Source of the DNA: PFJX01 sp964542455
GTDB lineage: Bacteria; Pseudomonadota; Gammaproteobacteria; Burkholderiales; Thiobacillaceae
Reading direction: 5' to 3'
DNA: 64,000 bases
Assembly: GCA_964542455.1 (NCBI GenBank)
Contig: CAZIUC010000007.1
Span: 1 to 64,000 of the forward strand
Positions 1-9,524 of this stretch are shown piece by piece (the first letter of the stretch is position 1; every line of letters starts with the position of its first letter). Below the pieces are notes generated by a model, which was not told the DNA's origin, made no database searches, and was given only the letters and a program-made list of their open reading frames with translations. Made by a program: the position numbers and the translations under genes.

Positions 1-139
1 CCCTTGGAGAAATCTCTGATGAAGCCCCTACCCTTCGGTACCCCCAACCCCCCTTTGGGAAAGGGGGGAGTCAAGGGTGGAAGCGGCGCGGGCGTTGTGG
101 CCGTAGGTTGGGCACGACGCTTCGTTTTGCCCAACGTAC
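1..139. repeat. Repeat-filled spacer before the first kinase
   Basis: No gene is seen from 1 to about 280. Bases 41-71 form a C-tract/TTTGGGAAA/G-tract hairpin preceded by GGAGAAATC at 7-15. This is a half copy of the bipartite repeat found complete at 24222, 28345 and 36328. Bases 102-114 (CGTAGGTTGGGCA) face an imperfect inverted arm at 128-139, and the same palindrome occurs perfectly at 48144-48179. Both are non-coding dispersed repeats. Confidence 0.7.
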
Positions 140-280
140 TATTACCGCGGTAGCTTACGAATCAGAAATTGTTTTGAGATCGGCTGCTGGACCGTGTCGG
201 TTACATGCGAGCGGGGCGGGCAGGTGGGCATGAATGGTTATCCGAATAGCCGAGTAACATGCAAAAAACGGGAGAGAGGC

Positions 281-1975
281 ATGGTTAACATCAATACTTT
301 CAATAAGTTGCCGGCAACGTTTGGCGTGGAACAGGGTGCGGTCGCCAGCGTTGGCGGAAATCATCAGCCAGATTGGCAGATGACTGTTCTGGATGCCCTG
401 GTGGCGCGGATCGCGGTGCTGGACAGGCTGGGGCTGATCGTCGCGGCGAACCGTGCCTGGATCCGTTTCGCCGAAGAAAACGGCACTCGCCCCCAGGACT
501 ATGAGGTGGGCATGAACTACCTGGATTGCGTGCGCGCAAGGGCGGAACAGGGTGACGGCAGCGCGGCGCACATTCTGGTTGGGCTGGCTGCCGTGCTGAG
601 CGGGCAAAAGCCGCGCTTCGAACTGGAATATCCGCGCCAAGGCGGCGACCAGGAACGCTGGTTCCTGATGCAGGTTACGCCTCTGCCCGATGCGGGCGGC
701 TGCGTGGTGGCCCATATCGACATCACCATTCGGAAACAGGCGGAAAGCGACCGAGCCCGACTGGCGGCAATCATGGAAGCCACCACGGATTTCGTCGGCA
801 TGGCCGATGCGCGGGGGAAAGCGATATACGCCAACCGGTCGCTGCGCCAATTGCGCGGGATCGGCCTGTCGCCGCATGACCCCCTGGAGACCATCGCCGA
901 TGCTCACCCGGATTGGGCTGGCCGCAAGGTCATGACCATCGGGATGCCCGAAGCCGAGCGCCAGGGCGTCTGGGCCGGGGAAACAGCCGTGGTGGACTTC
1001 ACGGGGCGTGAGATTCCGGTGCATCAGGTCATCCTCGCCCACCGTAATGAGCAAGGGGAAATCGATTTTTTTTCCACCATCATGCGCGACATCTCGGAAT
1101 CAAGGCGGCGGGCCACCGAGTTGCAGCAGGCTTACGAGGAATTGAAACGTACTCAGGAACAACTGTTGCAATCGGAAAAAATGGCCTCCCTCGGCCAACT
1201 TGCCGCCGGTGTGGCCCATGAGATCAACAACCCCATCGGCTACCTGAGTTCCAATCTGGGCACGCTGGGCGGGTATGTTCGGGATGTGTTGGGCGTGGTG
1301 GAAACCTATGAGGCCGCCCTGTCCGCCGTCACCGATCCAGCGCAATTGGCCGCCGTCGCGGAAAAGAAACAGGAAACGGACTTTGGCTTTCTGTGTGAGG
1401 ACATCCCCATCCTGCTGGCGGAATCCCTGGAGGGCATCCAGCGGGTGCGCAAGATCGTGCAGGATTTGAAGGACTTCGCCCATGCCGGCGACAACGAGGA
1501 ATGGCAATGGGTGGATTTGCGCCACAGCCTGCAACGCACCCTCAACATCGTGAACAACGAACTCAAATACAAGGCCGAGGTGCGCCAGGATTACGAGGAC
1601 ATTCCGGAAATCCGCTGTCTGCCCGGACAGTTGAATCAGGTCTTCATGAACCTGCTGGTCAACGCCGGCCATGCCATCGAAGCGACGGGCGAGGTGCGGA
1701 TACGCGCACGCCAGGAGGGTGAATGGGTTTCGGTGGAAATATCGGATACCGGCTGCGGCATGTCCCAGGAAGTGATCGGCCGCATCTTCGATCCCTTCTT
1801 CACCACCAAGCCGGTGGGCAAAGGCACCGGCCTGGGGCTGTCGATTTCCTACGGCATCGTGAAAAAGCATGGTGGCCGTATCGAGGTGGAAAGCAAGGTG
1901 GGCGAGGGCACCACCTTCCGCGTCATGCTGCCGGTGGCCGGGCCTGACCCCGTGGCGACGGAAGCCGGCGCATGA
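281..1975 (+). CDS. PAS-PAS soluble sensor histidine kinase
   Basis: Predicted cytoplasmic histidine kinase of 564 aa with no membrane segment. Two PAS-like modules (about residues 25-145 and 155-275) are followed by a short coiled coil and a HisKA domain with H-box HEINNP (His313). The HATPase domain has an N-box with NLLVNAGHA, G1 DTGCGM, F-box FDPFFTTKP and G2 GKGTGLGLS. The start at 281 is chosen because GGAGAG lies 5-6 bases before it; a longer frame begins at 194 but has no such site. Its stop overlaps the next kinase start (ATGA). The C-terminal half closely resembles the next kinase, so the two look like tandem paralogues. The signal is unknown. Confidence 0.9.
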   Translation: MVNINTFNKLPATFGVEQGAVASVGGNHQPDWQMTVLDALVARIAVLDRLGLIVAANRAWIRFAEENGTRPQDYEVGMNYLDCVRARAEQGDGSAAHILVGLAAVLSGQKPRFELEYPRQGGDQERWFLMQVTPLPDAGGCVVAHIDITIRKQAESDRARLAAIMEATTDFVGMADARGKAIYANRSLRQLRGIGLSPHDPLETIADAHPDWAGRKVMTIGMPEAERQGVWAGETAVVDFTGREIPVHQVILAHRNEQGEIDFFSTIMRDISESRRRATELQQAYEELKRTQEQLLQSEKMASLGQLAAGVAHEINNPIGYLSSNLGTLGGYVRDVLGVVETYEAALSAVTDPAQLAAVAEKKQETDFGFLCEDIPILLAESLEGIQRVRKIVQDLKDFAHAGDNEEWQWVDLRHSLQRTLNIVNNELKYKAEVRQDYEDIPEIRCLPGQLNQVFMNLLVNAGHAIEATGEVRIRARQEGEWVSVEISDTGCGMSQEVIGRIFDPFFTTKPVGKGTGLGLSISYGIVKKHGGRIEVESKVGEGTTFRVMLPVAGPDPVATEAGA

Positions 1976-4068
1976 GCGATAGCTCAAACATGTCCGACGC
2001 ATCCGGCGGCGCGCTGAAAGGGTCCACCCGCCCTCTGTTGGCCGGGCTGCTGACGATGTTGCTGCTGTTGGGAATCGGCATGGGGATGGGTATCGTCCAA
2101 TTGCGCCAGATGGCGCACACCCTGGACGAAGTGGTGCGCGAGGATGCCACCGCGGTCGCCGCCATCGTCACCATGATGCGCACCGCGCGGGAGCGGATGC
2201 TGATTCTGAGTGAGGTTGTCACCCTGGAGGATGCCTTTGCTCGCGATGAGAAATTGCTCGAATTCGATCGTCTGGAAGGCGAATTCGCCAGAGCGCGCCG
2301 CAGTCTGCTGGCGCTGCCTTTGAGCGACAAGGAAAAAGCACTGCGTGGGCGACAGAACCAGTTGCTCCAGCAACTGGTCGGCCATATCGACTGGATCGTC
2401 ACGTTGGCTCGGGCTGACGAACTGGTGGCCGCGCGGGATTTTCTTAGAACCGACGCGATCCCCGCCCAGAGCCAGATGCTGGATAGCCTGATGCAGTGGG
2501 TCGATCTCCGCCAGGCGCGGCAGGGTGCCAGGGCCGCACAGGCGCGCGAGCGTCAACAAAGCGCGGTGCGCATGATGTTCGGCGTCGGCCTGATCGCCAT
2601 CCTGGTGGGGGTGGTGGTGGTCGTCGTGGTGTACCGCTGGAATGCCCGGCTGATCGGTCGTCTCACCGACAACGAGACCCGGCTGCGCGCCGCGCTGGCC
2701 GAAATGGCCTTTCAGCAGCGCGCGCTGGACGAACATTCGATTGTCAGCGTCACCGATGTCTCCGGCCGCATCACCTACATCAACGACAAGTTCTGCCAGG
2801 TCAGCGGCTACACGCGGGAAGAACTCCTCGGCGCCAACCACCGCATCGTCAAATCGGATTTCCATCCGCCGGAATTCTTCCAATCCTTGTGGAGCGCCAT
2901 CAGCAGCGGCCAGGTCTGGCGCGGCGAGGTGAAGAATCGCGCGAAGGACGGCCGCTATTACTGGGTGGCGACCACCATCGTGCCGCTGCTCGATGATCAG
3001 GGTCTACCCATCCGCTACATCTCGGTGCGCACCGAGATCACCCACATCATGGAACTGGAGGAGGCGGTGCGGCAGGCCAACGTCATCCTGCAAAGCAAGG
3101 TCATCGAGCGTACCCAGGAACTTGAACTGGCGAAGCGGCAACTGGAACAGGATCTGGCCGACCGGGTGCTCACCCAGGCAGAACTGCAGCGAAATTATGA
3201 CGAGTTGAAGACTCTGCATCGGCAATTGCAGGAGGCCCAGCAATACCTGATGCAGTCGGAGAAGCTCGCCGCCGTGGGACAACTGGCGGCCGGCATGGCG
3301 CACGAGATCAACAATCCCATTGGTTTCATCGCCTCCAATCTGACCATGCTGAGCCGTTACCAGGACACGCTGGGCCAGGTGCTGGAGCACTACCGGCTGG
3401 TGGAGTCCGACTTGGCCGAGGATGTTCGCGACGACCTCGCCAGCCTGCGCCAGAAGGCCGACCTGGATTTCGTGCTGGAGGATGCCCGCGCCCTGCTGGA
3501 GGAAACCCGTGGCGGCGTGGCGCGGGTAAGCAAGATCGTCCAGGATCTGCGCGAGTTCTCCCAGGTGGATAGCGTCGGCCAATGGCATTGGGCGGACCTC
3601 AATCATTGCCTGGACACCACGCTCAACCTGCTGGGCGAACGCCTGACCGGGGCGGTGGAGATTCAGCGCGAATATGGCGCCTTGCCCCGGGTGGAATGCA
3701 ATCTCGCCGAACTCAATCAGGTGTTCCTCAGCCTGCTCAACAATGCCCTGCAAGCCATGCCGGCGGGCGGCCGACTGACCCTGCGCAGCGGCCAGGAGGG
3801 TGAACAAATTTTCGTCGAGGTCGAGGATAGCGGTGACGGCATCGCGGCAGCGGCGCTGCCCCATATCTTCGACCCCTTCTTCACCACCCGGCCCGTGGGC
3901 CAGGGTGTGGGACTGGGCCTGTCGCTGGCCTACGGTGTGATCCAGCAGCATGGTGGCCAGATCACGGTGCGCAGCCTGGTTGGAATCGGTACTGCTTTCC
4001 GCGTCAGTCTGCCTATACGTCAAGGCGATTCGACGCTTCCGGCCGTCTCCACCGAAGCGGCTGGATAG
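1972..4068 (+). CDS. Membrane PAS sensor histidine kinase
   Basis: 698 aa membrane kinase. TM1 is at about residues 22-45. A roughly 150-residue helical region that is probably periplasmic follows, then TM2 at about 200-222 (a run of Val/Ile). After that come a PAS domain (about 245-365), a coiled coil and HisKA with HEINNP (His444). The catalytic domain has DSGDGI, FDPFFTTRP and GQGVGLGLS. The sensor helix pair resembles four-helix-bundle input domains. Translation is coupled to the preceding kinase by the ATGA overlap and the next gene begins 3 bases after its stop, so the three kinases are one operon. The ligand is not predictable. Confidence 0.9.
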   Translation: MSDSSNMSDASGGALKGSTRPLLAGLLTMLLLLGIGMGMGIVQLRQMAHTLDEVVREDATAVAAIVTMMRTARERMLILSEVVTLEDAFARDEKLLEFDRLEGEFARARRSLLALPLSDKEKALRGRQNQLLQQLVGHIDWIVTLARADELVAARDFLRTDAIPAQSQMLDSLMQWVDLRQARQGARAAQARERQQSAVRMMFGVGLIAILVGVVVVVVVYRWNARLIGRLTDNETRLRAALAEMAFQQRALDEHSIVSVTDVSGRITYINDKFCQVSGYTREELLGANHRIVKSDFHPPEFFQSLWSAISSGQVWRGEVKNRAKDGRYYWVATTIVPLLDDQGLPIRYISVRTEITHIMELEEAVRQANVILQSKVIERTQELELAKRQLEQDLADRVLTQAELQRNYDELKTLHRQLQEAQQYLMQSEKLAAVGQLAAGMAHEINNPIGFIASNLTMLSRYQDTLGQVLEHYRLVESDLAEDVRDDLASLRQKADLDFVLEDARALLEETRGGVARVSKIVQDLREFSQVDSVGQWHWADLNHCLDTTLNLLGERLTGAVEIQREYGALPRVECNLAELNQVFLSLLNNALQAMPAGGRLTLRSGQEGEQIFVEVEDSGDGIAAAALPHIFDPFFTTRPVGQGVGLGLSLAYGVIQQHGGQITVRSLVGIGTAFRVSLPIRQGDSTLPAVSTEAAG

Positions 4069-4071
4069 TCT

Positions 4072-6369
4072 GTGAGCGATATCGTTCTTGAATCGCTGCG
4101 CGCCCTCGTCCTGGTCGGCATCTTGTTCGTGTTATGGCGGCACGGCGGCAGCCGCCAGTTGATGCGGTCGGACCCCGGTTGGCGCCGGATCCTGGGCGGG
4201 TTCACCCTGATTCTTTTCGGCGCCATTCTCGATATCACCGACAACTTCCCCGCGCTCGATATCTATGAGGTGATCGGCGACACCAAGACCGAGGCTTGGT
4301 TGGAAAAGCTGGTGGGCTATACGGGCGGCTTCCTCTTGCTGTTCTTCGGTTTTCTGCGCTGGAGTCCGGCAATGAGTTCGGATCAGCTTCGGCAAAGGCG
4401 GCTCATGCAGGCCATTACCCGATCCCAGGGCGCCTTCATCAGCACGGCCGATACTCGGCAGGCCTTCGAGGGTTTGCTACAGGACATGCTGGAACTGACC
4501 GGCAGCGAATACGGTTTTATCGGCGAGGTGCATCAGCGTGATGGCCAGCCCTACCTCAAGACCCACGCCATCAGCAACATTGCCTGGAACGACGAAACCC
4601 GGCGCTTTTACGACGAACACGCGCCGCTGGGCATGGAGTTCACCAATCTCAACAGCCTGTTCGGCGCCGCATTGCTCAGCGCTGAGCCGGTCATCGCCAA
4701 CGATCCCGCCCTTGACCCCAGAAGTGGCGGCCTGCCGCCGGGGCATCCGCCGCTGAACGCCTTTCTGGGCCTGCCGATCCGCGCCGGCGCGCGCATGCTG
4801 GGCATGGTGGGCATCGCCAACCGCAAGGGCGGGTATGACGACCAGGTGATCGAGTTCCTGCGCCCCCTGTCCAGCACCCTTGCCCAGTTGATCGAGGCGC
4901 GCCAGGCCATCTTCGCGCGCCAGGCCATCGAGGCGTCGCACAAGCGTCTGTCACTGGTGGCCAGCCGCACCAACAACGGCGTGGTCATCACCGACAGCCA
5001 GGGATGCATTGAATGGGTCAATGAGGGTTTCGAGCGCCTGACCGGCTATCTGTTGACTGAAGTGCAGGGGCGCAAGCCCGGTCATGTGCTGCATGGACCG
5101 GAAACCGACCTGGCGACCGTGGCGGATATGCGCGAGGCGCTGCGGCACCGCGCATCGTTCGAGACGGAAGTACTGAATTACACCAAAGGGGGGGAACCCT
5201 ATTGGGTCAGCCTCAGCGTCGACCCGTTGCGCGACGCGGACGGGCAGCTGCGGGGATTCATCGGCATCGAGACGGATATCAGCGCGCGCAAAGCGGCGGA
5301 AGCCGCGCTGGCGGCCAGCGCCGAGCATACGCAGGCGGTGCTGGACAATGTGCTGGACGGCATCATCAGCATCGATGGCCATGGCATCGTCGCCTCATAC
5401 AACGCTTCCGCCGAGCGCATTTTCGGCTATACGGCCGACGCGGTGATCGGCCACAACGTCAGCATGCTGATGCCGGCTCCCTACCGTGACCAGCATGACG
5501 GCTATCTGCGCCATTACCAGGCCACAGGCGAGGCCAGGGTGATCGGCATCGGCCGCGAGGTCGAGGGACTGCGCAAGGACGCCGGCATTTTCCCGATGGA
5601 GCTGGCGGTGACCGAGATCCGGCGTGGCGGCCAACCCCTGTATATCGGCATGGTGCGTGACATTACCGAGCGCAAGCGCATGGAGCGGCTGAAAAGCGAG
5701 TTCCTCTCCACCGTCAGTCATGAATTGCGCACCCCGCTGACTTCCATCCGCGGCGCCCTCGGGCTGATCGCCGGCGGCGTGCTGGGGCCGTTGCCGGAGC
5801 AGACCAGGCAATTGCTCCATATCGCCAACAAGAACAGCGAGCAACTGACCCACCTGATCAATGACCTGCTCGACATGGAGAAAATGGCGGCGGGCGGCAT
5901 GCATTTCGAGATGAAGGCTGAGGCGCTGATGCCCCTGCTGGAACAGGCCATCGAGGCCAATCGCGCCTATGGCGAGGCACGCCGCCTGGTGTTCGTTCTG
6001 AGCGCTCGGGTCGAGGGTGCGCTGGTGCGGGTCGACGCCAAACGCTTTTTGCAGGTCATGGCGAATCTGCTTTCCAACGCCGCCAAGTTTTCGCCGGAGG
6101 GCGGCCAGGTCGAAATCGCCGCGACCCGACACGACAATCAGGTACGGATCGCCGTGAGCGATCAAGGCCCGGGCATTCCGACCGAGTTCCGTGATCGCAT
6201 TTTTGAAAAATTCTCCCAGGCTGATGCCTCGGACAGCCGTCAGAAAAGCGGCACCGGCCTGGGTCTGGCAATTTCTCGGGAACTGGTGCGGCGCATGGAC
6301 GGGCGCATTGGTTTCGACTCGCGCGACGGTGAGGGGGCTACTTTTCATGTCGATCTGCCGCTGTTGTAA
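4072..6369 (+). CDS. GAF-PAS-PAS membrane histidine kinase
   Basis: 765 aa kinase with a GTG start right after the previous stop. Three hydrophobic N-terminal segments (about residues 5-25, 42-60, 83-98) precede a GAF domain (about 110-285) and two PAS domains (about 290-410 and 415-540). The second PAS resembles the FixL family in FGYTADAVIG and MLMPAPYRDQHDGY, but no haem ligand is claimed. The HisKA H-box is SHELRTPLTS (His550), a different subtype from the HEINNP kinases upstream. N-box NLLSNAAKFSPEGG and G2 GTGLGLAIS are intact. The gene ends 102 bases before the receiver gene, its likely partner. Confidence 0.9.
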   Translation: MSDIVLESLRALVLVGILFVLWRHGGSRQLMRSDPGWRRILGGFTLILFGAILDITDNFPALDIYEVIGDTKTEAWLEKLVGYTGGFLLLFFGFLRWSPAMSSDQLRQRRLMQAITRSQGAFISTADTRQAFEGLLQDMLELTGSEYGFIGEVHQRDGQPYLKTHAISNIAWNDETRRFYDEHAPLGMEFTNLNSLFGAALLSAEPVIANDPALDPRSGGLPPGHPPLNAFLGLPIRAGARMLGMVGIANRKGGYDDQVIEFLRPLSSTLAQLIEARQAIFARQAIEASHKRLSLVASRTNNGVVITDSQGCIEWVNEGFERLTGYLLTEVQGRKPGHVLHGPETDLATVADMREALRHRASFETEVLNYTKGGEPYWVSLSVDPLRDADGQLRGFIGIETDISARKAAEAALAASAEHTQAVLDNVLDGIISIDGHGIVASYNASAERIFGYTADAVIGHNVSMLMPAPYRDQHDGYLRHYQATGEARVIGIGREVEGLRKDAGIFPMELAVTEIRRGGQPLYIGMVRDITERKRMERLKSEFLSTVSHELRTPLTSIRGALGLIAGGVLGPLPEQTRQLLHIANKNSEQLTHLINDLLDMEKMAAGGMHFEMKAEALMPLLEQAIEANRAYGEARRLVFVLSARVEGALVRVDAKRFLQVMANLLSNAAKFSPEGGQVEIAATRHDNQVRIAVSDQGPGIPTEFRDRIFEKFSQADASDSRQKSGTGLGLAISRELVRRMDGRIGFDSRDGEGATFHVDLPLL

Positions 6370-6471
6370 TCTGACCGCGAGCGAGACCGGCACGGCCTGT
6401 CCGAGCCGGAAAGCAACGATGCGCCCCGGATGCCGCTTGTAAAAACAGAATCGCTTTAGTGGAAAAACTTC

Positions 6472-6861
6472 ATGCCCAATCCTGAACGCATACTCTGCGT
6501 GGAAGACGACCCCGATATCCAGGTCGTGATCCAGTTGGCCCTGGAAGTGGTGGGCGGCTTCGCGGTCAAACTGTGCGGTTCTGGCCGCGAAGCGCTGGAC
6601 AGCGTGGCCGGCTTTCACCCCGACCTGATTCTGCTCGATGTGATGCTGCCCGGCATGGATGGCCCCGCCACGCTGGAGGCGTTGCGCCGCTTGCCGGAGG
6701 CGGCGTCGCTGCCGGTGGTTTTCATGACCGCCAAGGTACAACCCGATGAAGTGGCTTATTTCCTTTCTCTGGGTGCCACGGCCGTCATCGCCAAGCCCTT
6801 CGATCCCATGACCCTGGCGCGGGAAATCCGCGCCTATTGGCCGCAACCTCATGGCTGCTGA
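6472..6861 (+). CDS. Single-domain response regulator (CheY-like)
   Basis: 129 aa receiver domain only. The acidic pair Asp12/Asp13, phospho-acceptor Asp56 (in LLLDVMLPGMDG), Thr86 and Lys108 are all present, so it should be phosphorylatable. With no output domain it probably shuttles phosphate from the upstream kinases or acts by protein contact. Its last 11 bases overlap the start of the Hpt-REC-REC-GGDEF gene, which suggests coupled translation and a shared phosphorelay. The upstream ribosome site is weak (GTGGAAAAACTTC). Confidence 0.9.
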   Translation: MPNPERILCVEDDPDIQVVIQLALEVVGGFAVKLCGSGREALDSVAGFHPDLILLDVMLPGMDGPATLEALRRLPEAASLPVVFMTAKVQPDEVAYFLSLGATAVIAKPFDPMTLAREIRAYWPQPHGC

Positions 6862-8485
6862 TATTCCCCAGGCCAGACAGCTTCTGGAAAACCTGCGCCT
6901 GGGCTTCATCGCCCAGATACCCATGCGCCTGGCGGCGATCGAACAATGCTGGGTCGATTGCTACCTGGCGGCCGATCCGTTTCCCGCCCTGCATGAACTG
7001 CTGCGCCTGGCTCACAGCCTGCGTGGCAGCGCCAAGACTTATGGGCTGATGGCGCTGGGAGAGGCGGCCGAAGCCCTGGAAATCGGACTGCGGCCTTGGC
7101 CGGAGCGAGAAGCGCTTCCCGACCCGGATGCCAGAACACGGCTGGATGGGCTGGTGGCCGCCTTGCATCGCGCCGCCACGGATATCCAGGGCGCACTCCC
7201 CGCCCTGTCCTTGGTCCCGACAAAGGAGGGCGTGCCTTCAGGCGGCTGTGTATATCTACTTGAGGACGAGCCGGCGCAGGCCATGCGGCTGGCTACCCAA
7301 CTGGAGCATTTCGGCTATCCGGTAAAGATTTTCGCCATCGCCTCGGCGTTATTGGATGCGGTTGAGCGGGAGCTTCCCGTGGCCTGCATCCTGGACATCA
7401 TCCTGGCCGAAGATGCGCTGGCGGGGATTGAACTGGGCAAGCAACTGCATCGGCTCGATGCGGCTTTACCGTTGATTTTCACCACTGCCCGTGACGACAT
7501 CGAGGCGCGTCTGGGCGCGGTGAAGGCGGGTGGGCTGGCTTATCTGACCAAGCCCATCGACGTCGTCGGGCTGGTCGACGAGCTGGACCGTGTGACCGGG
7601 CACATGTCGAGCGCGCCCTATCGCATTCTGGTGGTGGAGGATGACGAATCGCTTTCTCGCTATTACCGCGCTTTGCTGAGGGATGCCGGCATGGAGGCGG
7701 TGGCGGTCACCGAGCCACTGAATGTGCTGCAAACACTGGCGGATTTCAGTCCCGATCTGGTGTTGCTGGATGTTTACATGCCCCATTGCAGCGGCGCGGA
7801 GTTGGCCCAGGTGATTCGCCAGCACGGCGCCCATGGTGGCTTGCCCATCGTGTTCCTGTCCGGCGAGGGAGACCCGGATATCCAGTACGCCGCGCTGCGG
7901 GCCGGGGGAGATGACTTTCTCACCAAGCCGGTGGAGGCCAAGATTCTGCTGCGGACCATCACGGTGCGCGCGCGGCGTGCCCGCCAGATGAGCGCACTGA
8001 TGGTGCGCGACGGCCTGACCGGTCTGCTCAATCACAGTCGGATCAAGGAAATGCTGATCGCCGAGGTGGCGCGCGCGCGGCGCGGCAATGCGCGGCTGGC
8101 GCTGGCCATGCTTGATCTGGACCACTTCAAGTCCATCAATGACCGCTATGGGCATCTGACCGGTGACCGGGTCATCAAAAGTCTGGCCCGGCTGCTGCGT
8201 GAACGTCTGCGTGGCAGCGATCTGGCCGGGCGTTATGGCGGAGAGGAGTTCCTGGTGATTTTGCCCGATTGCGACCGGGATTCCGCTTTACGCTTGATCG
8301 ATGACATACGCGACCGCTTCAGCCTGGTCGCGCAATGTGGGGAAAAACCGGAGCAGAGATTCAACGCCAGTTTCAGCGCCGGCCTGGCCTCCTTCCCCTT
8401 GGCCAACAGCCCGGAAACCATGCTTCTGGCGGCGGATGCCGCGCTGTACGAGGCCAAGCTGCAAGGCCGGAATCGCGCCCGTTGA
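6851..8485 (+). CDS. Hpt-REC-REC-GGDEF diguanylate cyclase
   Basis: 544 aa phosphorelay output protein, likely a diguanylate cyclase making cyclic di-GMP from two GTP. Order: Hpt domain with His55 in AHSLRGSAK, first receiver (about 132-250, Asp in CILDIIL), second receiver (about 258-375, Asp in VLLDVYMP) and a GGDEF domain. The active site is GGEEF (463-467). An RxxD inhibitory site (454-457) sits exactly five residues before it, so product inhibition is expected. There is no EAL domain. Carrying both an Hpt and two receivers lets it accept and relay phosphate within one chain. It is the last gene of the block and the only visible effector. Confidence 0.93.
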   Translation: MAADIPQARQLLENLRLGFIAQIPMRLAAIEQCWVDCYLAADPFPALHELLRLAHSLRGSAKTYGLMALGEAAEALEIGLRPWPEREALPDPDARTRLDGLVAALHRAATDIQGALPALSLVPTKEGVPSGGCVYLLEDEPAQAMRLATQLEHFGYPVKIFAIASALLDAVERELPVACILDIILAEDALAGIELGKQLHRLDAALPLIFTTARDDIEARLGAVKAGGLAYLTKPIDVVGLVDELDRVTGHMSSAPYRILVVEDDESLSRYYRALLRDAGMEAVAVTEPLNVLQTLADFSPDLVLLDVYMPHCSGAELAQVIRQHGAHGGLPIVFLSGEGDPDIQYAALRAGGDDFLTKPVEAKILLRTITVRARRARQMSALMVRDGLTGLLNHSRIKEMLIAEVARARRGNARLALAMLDLDHFKSINDRYGHLTGDRVIKSLARLLRERLRGSDLAGRYGGEEFLVILPDCDRDSALRLIDDIRDRFSLVAQCGEKPEQRFNASFSAGLASFPLANSPETMLLAADAALYEAKLQGRNRAR

Positions 8486-8526
8486 AGAAGGCTCTTTTCG
8501 CGTTGGCTGGTGATAACCAGGCTGAA

Positions 8527-9012
8527 TTACGCGTTTTCCACAATATCCACCGGCGTATAAGCCGGAATCAGATCGAACAACTCGACCAGATCGGCGTTAC
8601 GCATACGGATACAGCCGTGTGAGTTTGGCGCCTGTTCAAAGGCTTCGTCCGGAGTGCCGTGGATGTAGATGTAGCGGCGCATGCTGTCGCGCGTGCCGAG
8701 ACGGTTGTAACCGGGCTCATTGCCGGAGAGCCAGAGGATGCGGGTGAGTATCCAGTCGCGTTCCGGCTCTGTCGCGCCCAGTTCCGGACTGTAGACCTCG
8801 CCGGTCGGGCGGCGCGCTTTGAATACGGTATTGATCGCCTGGCCCGCGCCGATCTTGGCGCGCACGAGGTGCTGGCCGCGCGGGGTGCAATAGCTGCCGG
8901 ATGCCTCGCCGGGACCGTTGGCGGCGCTGGAGATGGGATAGCGACGCAGCACGGCGCCACTGTCGTCGAGCAGATCCAGTTCCTGGGTGGCCAGGTTGAT
9001 ACGCAGTTTCAT
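8527..9012 (-). CDS. L,D-transpeptidase (YkuD family)
   Basis: 161 aa YkuD-fold protein. The catalytic motif has His118 in YIHGT and S131-H-G-C134-I-R, with Cys134 as the nucleophile. The family cross-links peptidoglycan or attaches proteins to it using the L,D bond. The start at 9012 has GGAG a few bases upstream and overlaps the tadA stop (ATGA). No signal peptide is visible, which is unusual for a periplasmic enzyme. Either export uses another route or the true substrate is not periplasmic. It is the last gene of the fusA2-GIY-YIG-tadA run and meets the diguanylate cyclase gene tail to tail. Confidence 0.85.
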   Translation of the reverse strand: MKLRINLATQELDLLDDSGAVLRRYPISSAANGPGEASGSYCTPRGQHLVRAKIGAGQAINTVFKARRPTGEVYSPELGATEPERDWILTRILWLSGNEPGYNRLGTRDSMRRYIYIHGTPDEAFEQAPNSHGCIRMRNADLVELFDLIPAYTPVDIVENA

Positions 9013-9524
9013 GTTGTGCTCCGCAATCGCGCCCTTCGTTCCGCGAAAAAGGCCGAGAGCATGGCGCCGCATTCATCGGCCAGCAGGCCCGAGGTCACCG
9101 TGCAATGGTGATTCAGGCGCGCTACTTGTCCAAAGCGTTGCCCAGAGCGTTCTCCTGGGAGTTCGCCGAACAGGTCGAGCACGCTGCCCTGGGCGCCGGT
9201 CTTCGGGTCGCGCGCGCCATAGACCAGGCGACTGACCCGCGCGTGCATGATGGCGCCGGAGCACATCACGCAGGGTTCCAGGGTGACGTAGAGGGTGCTG
9301 TCGGGCAGGCGGTAATTGGCGAGCCGTTGACCGGCATCGCGCAGGGCCATGACTTCGGCATGGGCGCTGGGGTCGCGCGCGGAGATCGGCTGGTTGTAGC
9401 CGCGCCCGACAATCTCGCCCTTCACCACCAGCACCGCGCCGACCGGCACTTCTCCGGCATCCCAGGCGAGACGCGCCTGTTCCAGGGCGGCAAGCATGTA
9501 GGGAATGTCGGGATCGGTGGTCAT
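9009..9524 (-). CDS. tadA: tRNA-specific adenosine deaminase
   Basis: 171 aa zinc deaminase that converts A34 to inosine in the anticodon of tRNA-Arg(ACG). Zinc ligands His55, Cys85 and Cys88 and catalytic Glu57 sit in HAE and PCVMC, at nearly the same positions as in Escherichia coli TadA (57, 59, 87, 90). Length and the C-terminal basic helix match the family. Its start overlaps the stop of the GIY-YIG gene and its stop overlaps the transpeptidase start, so translation of the three is coupled. Confidence 0.95.
   Translation of the reverse strand: MTTDPDIPYMLAALEQARLAWDAGEVPVGAVLVVKGEIVGRGYNQPISARDPSAHAEVMALRDAGQRLANYRLPDSTLYVTLEPCVMCSGAIMHARVSRLVYGARDPKTGAQGSVLDLFGELPGERSGQRFGQVARLNHHCTVTSGLLADECGAMLSAFFAERRARLRSTT

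Noticed and set aside
5395..6924. A 509-codon antisense frame over the third kinase and receiver
   Set aside because: No domain content; it crosses two clear genes on the other strand.
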